Positions 49,990-52,988 of a DNA stretch of 52,988 nt are shown here, one piece after another (the first letter of the stretch is position 1; the number at the start of each line of letters is the position of its first letter). The stretch comes from Rhodospirillales bacterium (GTDB taxonomy: Bacteria > Pseudomonadota > Alphaproteobacteria > Micavibrionales > Micavibrionaceae), in assembly GCA_020638335.1 (NCBI GenBank), contig JACKIT010000008.1, positions 1-52,988 on the forward strand, written 5' to 3'. The notes under the pieces were generated by a model, which worked only from the letters and a program-made list of their open reading frames with translations, did no database searches and was not told where the DNA came from. The position numbers and the translations under genes are program-made.

Positions 49990-51441
49990 ATGGCAAAATT
50001 AATTCAAGGTGAAACAGGCGAGTGGGAAATGGTGATCGGCATGGAAGTTCATGCGCAGGTGATCGCCAAGTCAAAGCTGTTTTCAGGGGCATCGGCGCAA
50101 TTCGGCGCAGAGCCGAATACGCAAGTTTCGCTTGTGGATGCGGCTATGCCCGGAATGCTGCCTGTTCTCAACGAATATGTTGTTGAGCAAGCCATTAAAA
50201 CAGGGCTGGGGTTGAATTCAAAAATCAACAACACTTCGGTGTTTGAGCGAAAAAACTATTTTTACCCCGACTTGCCGCAGGGCTATCAGATTTCGCAGTT
50301 TGAATTCCCGATTGTTGGCGAAGGCACGATTGAGATTGATTTGCCTGACGGCACAACCAAAGAGATCGGTATTACGCGGTTGCACCTTGAGCAGGATGCG
50401 GGCAAGAGCGTGCATGATCAGCACCCGACAAAGTCTTTTGTTGATTTGAACCGTTCTGGATGCGCATTGATGGAGATTGTTTCGGAGCCGGATATTCGCG
50501 GGCCGGAAGAAGCGGCGGCGTATCTGTCGAAGCTGCGGATGATTTTGCGCTATCTCGGCACTTGTGACGGGAACATGGAAGAAGGCTCGATGCGTGCGGA
50601 TGTAAACATCTCTGTGCGCAAGCCGGGAGAGAAACTTGGTATTCGCGCGGAAATCAAGAATGTAAACTCTGTAAAGGCTGTGCAACAGGCGATTGATTTC
50701 GAAGTCGCGCGCCAGATTGAAATCCTCGAAGATGGCGGTGAAGTGGTGCAGGAAACCCGGCTGTGGGACCCGGCCAAACAGGAAACGCGCCCTATGCGTT
50801 CGAAGGAAGAAGCGCATGATTACCGCTATTTCCCTGATCCCGATCTGTTGCCTTTGCATGTGAGCAATGACCAGATTGAGAGCATCAAGACCACCCTGCC
50901 CGAGCTTCCGGATGAGAAAAAGCACCGTTTCATGAATGAATATGGATTGAGTCTGTATGATTCGTCTGTGCTGATTGCCGAGCAACGGCGCGCTGATTAT
51001 TACGAGACGGTAGCCAATGACAATGACTCCAAGCTGGCGGCGAACTGGGTGATTAACGAATTGCTTGGCATTTTGAACAAGAATGAAACGCCGCTGGCCG
51101 ATTCCCCTGTTTCAGCCGCGCAACTGGCCGGGCTGATCGGGCTGATTTCCGACAATACAATTTCCGGCAAGATCGCCAAGGATGTGTTTGCCGAGATGTA
51201 TGCGAGTGGCAAAGATGCTGCCGTGATTGTTGAGGAAAAAGGTCTGAAGCAGGTTACCGATACGGGTGCGATTGAGGCGGTTATTGATGAAGTGATTGCA
51301 GAGAATCCCGATAATGTGACAGCCTATAAAGGCGGTAAGGACAAGCTGTTTGGCTTCTTTGTCGGGCAAGTGATGAAGAAGATGCAAGGCAAAGCCAATC
51401 CGGCTGCTGTGAATGAAATTTTGAAGAAGAAACTGGGGTAA
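49990..51441 (+). CDS. gatB: Asp/Glu-tRNA amidotransferase subunit B
   Basis: GatB binds the misacylated tRNA and carries out ATP-dependent transamidation. The 483-residue protein has EMVIGMEVHAQVIAKSKLFS, NRKNYFYPDLPQGYQ-like (RKNYFYPDLPQGYQISQFE), LEQDAGKSVHD, DLNRSGCALMEIVSEPDI and MRADVNISVR as expected. The helical and YqeY-like C-terminal part ends QGKANPAAVNEILKKKLG. Length is normal. Confidence 0.97.
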   Translation: MAKLIQGETGEWEMVIGMEVHAQVIAKSKLFSGASAQFGAEPNTQVSLVDAAMPGMLPVLNEYVVEQAIKTGLGLNSKINNTSVFERKNYFYPDLPQGYQISQFEFPIVGEGTIEIDLPDGTTKEIGITRLHLEQDAGKSVHDQHPTKSFVDLNRSGCALMEIVSEPDIRGPEEAAAYLSKLRMILRYLGTCDGNMEEGSMRADVNISVRKPGEKLGIRAEIKNVNSVKAVQQAIDFEVARQIEILEDGGEVVQETRLWDPAKQETRPMRSKEEAHDYRYFPDPDLLPLHVSNDQIESIKTTLPELPDEKKHRFMNEYGLSLYDSSVLIAEQRRADYYETVANDNDSKLAANWVINELLGILNKNETPLADSPVSAAQLAGLIGLISDNTISGKIAKDVFAEMYASGKDAAVIVEEKGLKQVTDTGAIEAVIDEVIAENPDNVTAYKGGKDKLFGFFVGQVMKKMQGKANPAAVNEILKKKLG

Positions 51442-51445
51442 GAGC

Positions 51446-51673
51446 ATGGCTGCAAAATTCGAATATAAAGTTGTGATTTACCGCGAGAGCATGCTGGGAT
51501 CTTTGTTCCTTGGGGGGTCGAAGGTCGATCCGATCAAGTTTTCAGAGTTTCTGAATAAGAACGGTGAGCAAGGCTGGGAAGTGAAAACCATGGAACGGGA
51601 ATCCCGGCGTATGCTCTTATTCTTCGACCGCGAGGCTTTCCTCGTTGTCATGCAAAGGGAGATTGGCGCATGA
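51446..51673 (+). CDS. DUF4177-like small protein
   Basis: The 75-residue protein fits the DUF4177 pattern: an N-terminal FEYKVVIYRE strand, a middle KFSEFLNKNGEQGWEVKTME and a C-terminal hydrophobic strand (LFFDREAFLVVMQRE). Function is unknown. It follows gatB by 4 bases and overlaps the next gene by 4 bases (ATGA). Confidence 0.75.
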   Translation: MAAKFEYKVVIYRESMLGSLFLGGSKVDPIKFSEFLNKNGEQGWEVKTMERESRRMLLFFDREAFLVVMQREIGA

Positions 51674-51903
51674 GTATGATTGATAAACTTCACAAACCGT
51701 TTTTCTATGGCTTGATCGCCCTGGTTTGCGCCAGCGCAGGGCTTGTCATTCTTAAAATCTGGGATGTAGCATTGCCGGATGATTTGTTCTTTAAAATCCT
51801 GGCCACCATTGGCGTGCTGATTTTGCTGTTCGGGTTTTTGCTGGTGGCCAATTCGGATTTCGGCATTCATAAAAAACTCAAAGACGAGAACTACCTCGAT
51901 TAA
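51670..51903 (+). CDS. Unknown small membrane protein
   Basis: The 77-residue protein has two hydrophobic segments: about 13-29 (YGLIALVCASAGLVILK) and 42-62 (ILATIGVLILLFGFLLVA), with a short acidic tail. It overlaps both neighbours (ATGA upstream, TAATG downstream), so it forms a tightly coupled trio with the DUF4177-like and TerD-like genes. Confidence 0.7.
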   Translation: MSMIDKLHKPFFYGLIALVCASAGLVILKIWDVALPDDLFFKILATIGVLILLFGFLLVANSDFGIHKKLKDENYLD

Positions 51904-52511
51904 TGGCTCCGCGCATTCCAAAAGGTCAGTCTGCCCCTCTCAACGTTACACAGGAAGGCCGCCAGCGCGTTTTTGTCGGACTCGGCTGGGATCCGAATGA
52001 GAGTACCAGCATTAAAGACAAGACGCTGAGCAAGCTTGGCCTGAAAAACATCCATCACGACCTTGATCTGTCTTGCTATCTCTATGATCAAAACAAGCGT
52101 TATATCAATCATGTTTCGGTTGAGAAAGGTCATGAGGTCGATCAAACCGGGCAAATTTATCATAGCGGCGATAATGTCAAAGGCGTTGGTGAGGGCGATG
52201 ACGAACAAATCTCGGTTGAGTTGAAAAACCTCGATCCGGCGATTACCAGCATTATCTTCAAAGCCTCTATAAAATCTGGTCATACTTTTGATGAAGTTGC
52301 CGCGCCTGAAATTCGGCTGGTTGATGCTTATTCAGGCCGCATTTTTCTGGAACTTTCCTTGCAAGATGGTAATGAGAGTAACCGCCCGGTCTTTGTGTTT
52401 GCGGCACTTTTGAAGGCGACTGATGGCGGCTGGAACATTCTGCATATCGGTAAATTTATTGATGTACCTACGGACGTTCATTGGGCCGAAACGCTTAAAT
52501 CGTATATTTAG
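51903..52511 (+). CDS. TerD-family protein
   Basis: The 202-residue protein resembles TerD/TerZ stress proteins, Ca-binding proteins often linked to tellurite or other stress. It has VFVGLGWDPNESTSI near the start, HHDLDLSCYLYDQN (the DLDxS motif), YHSGDNVKGVGEGDDEQISVEL (the conserved GD..G.GEGDDE segment) and ISSI-type ITSIIFKASI. The GEGDDEQI acidic loop is the usual Ca site. The start ATG shares a base with the preceding stop (TAATG). No other ter gene is near. Confidence 0.88.
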   Translation: MAPRIPKGQSAPLNVTQEGRQRVFVGLGWDPNESTSIKDKTLSKLGLKNIHHDLDLSCYLYDQNKRYINHVSVEKGHEVDQTGQIYHSGDNVKGVGEGDDEQISVELKNLDPAITSIIFKASIKSGHTFDEVAAPEIRLVDAYSGRIFLELSLQDGNESNRPVFVFAALLKATDGGWNILHIGKFIDVPTDVHWAETLKSYI

Positions 52512-52581
52512 GCAATTCTTTGTGTGCGGCCCCTTGCCAAAAGTGCGGTTTTCCTCTAATAATTCTAACGATCTGGCATGA

Positions 52582-52674
52582 GGAGACGTGGCCGAGCGGC
52601 TGAAGGCGGCGGTTTGCTAAACCGTTGTACGGGTAACACCCGTACCGGAGGTTCGAATCCTCTCGTCTCCGCCA
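52582..52674 (+). tRNA. tRNA-Ser (anticodon GCT)
   Basis: A 93-base class II tRNA. The acceptor stem is GGAGACG/CGTCTCC and the 3' CCA is encoded. The D arm is gtggccgagcggctgaag. The anticodon loop TTGCTAA gives anticodon GCT for AGC/AGT serine codons. A long variable arm (tacgggtaacacccgta) and the T arm ggttcgaatcc follow, as expected for tRNA-Ser. Confidence 0.97.
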
Positions 52675-52700
52675 TTTCCTGCTTCAAGGAGTTTTAGACC

Positions 52701-52988
52701 ATGGCTTCCCGTTCTCTTTCCCAAACATCCGCTTTTATTGCCAAGCCAAAGAAAAACCATATCCCTGTTATTGCCGTGAAAGAAGGCAAGTATGAGGCGT
52801 GGCTGGGCAAGCAGCCTGAACGCATAAAAGCGCTGGTCAAGCGTAGCGGCTTTAGTCCTGAAGGGGCGTGCGGTCTGATGTTTCACGATCCTGAAAGTGG
52901 CGCGGTAGCGGGGGTTTATGCGGGCGTACATGACAGGCTCAAGCTGTTTGATATGGCGGCGGTTTGCGAGATGATCGGGAAAAATTTT
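52701..52988 (+). CDS. Leucyl aminopeptidase (M17) family protein, N-terminal part (cut by window end)
   Basis: The frame from ATG 52701 (aaggag upstream) is open to the window edge, giving 96 residues: MASRSLSQTSAFIAKPKKNH, then IPVIAVKEGKYEAWLGKQPE and FSPEGACGLMFHDPESGAVAGVYAGV. This matches the N-terminal domain of alphaproteobacterial M17 aminopeptidases, which precedes the two-metal catalytic domain. The catalytic part lies outside, so the call rests only on the N-terminal resemblance. Confidence 0.7.
   Translation, partial: MASRSLSQTSAFIAKPKKNHIPVIAVKEGKYEAWLGKQPERIKALVKRSGFSPEGACGLMFHDPESGAVAGVYAGVHDRLKLFDMAAVCEMIGKNF

Overview
The window is a 53 kb piece of an alphaproteobacterial chromosome. 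The evidence is the gene order metK-trmB-rimP-nusA-infB-rbfA-truB-rpsO-pnp, the fabA-fabB-fabI group, a complete SUF iron-sulfur operon headed by an Rrf2 regulator, intracellular PHA depolymerase, DUF1491 and gatCAB. Moderate GC and many small lipoproteins and secreted proteins would fit a Micavibrio-like or related lineage, but that placement is inference. Almost everything is ordinary housekeeping DNA. What is unusual is the dense population of palindromic repeats lying between genes and inside them.

Layout: 1-9.4 kb is the translation and transcription operon (metK end, trmB, an unknown membrane-anchored protein, rimP, nusA, infB, a GIY-YIG gene, rbfA, truB, rpsO). 9.5-13.2 kb holds a lipoprotein, gpmA on the minus strand, a 420 bp repeat-filled gap and pnp. 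13.4-15.9 kb holds an Hsp20-like protein with a long Tyr/Gln/Ala-rich tandem-repeat N-terminus, a glycerophosphodiesterase and a second GIY-YIG gene. 15.9-19.6 kb is fabI, two small envelope proteins, fabB and fabA. 19.7-23.8 kb holds unknown proteins, an SH3-type protein and dusA. 23.8-30.4 kb is the minus-strand SUF operon (rrf2-sufB-membrane protein-sufC-sufD-sufS-GIY-YIG-sufT-sufA). 30.6-37.3 kb holds a fused transporter-like/spermidine synthase-like protein, prfC with an inserted segment at its 5' end, several small genes and a Fur-family regulator. 37.4-43.1 kb holds a PAS histidine kinase, a degenerate GGDEF protein, tgt, rpmB and a CbiB-like gene. 43.2-52.5 kb holds an unknown gene, phaZ, a YgjP-like protease, ruvX, gatC-gatA-gatB with an embedded secreted Cys-rich protein, and a DUF4177/membrane/TerD trio. 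A tRNA-Ser(GCT) and the start of an M17 aminopeptidase close the window.

The most striking pattern is a set of three small GIY-YIG nuclease-domain genes (7.3, 15.5 and 24.6 kb). Each sits exactly between the two arms of a palindromic repeat of the same kind that occurs elsewhere in the window without a gene. The arms match each other within a cassette but belong to different sub-families between cassettes. The same general class of palindrome is also inserted in frame in trmB and ruvX, and a different repeat is inserted in frame in truB. Together this looks like a palindromic-element system with nuclease-carrying (occupied) and gene-free (empty) forms. Mobility by the nuclease is an inference from layout only.

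A second unusual locus is the 5' end of prfC. Its first eight codons are duplicated as a perfect 24 bp direct repeat flanking an 816 bp insert that carries one membrane-protein gene. This is the arrangement expected from site-specific integration into prfC. A separate layer of intergenic inverted repeats built from short recurring words lies next to gpmA/pnp, fabI, fabB/fabA, sufD/sufC and gatA.
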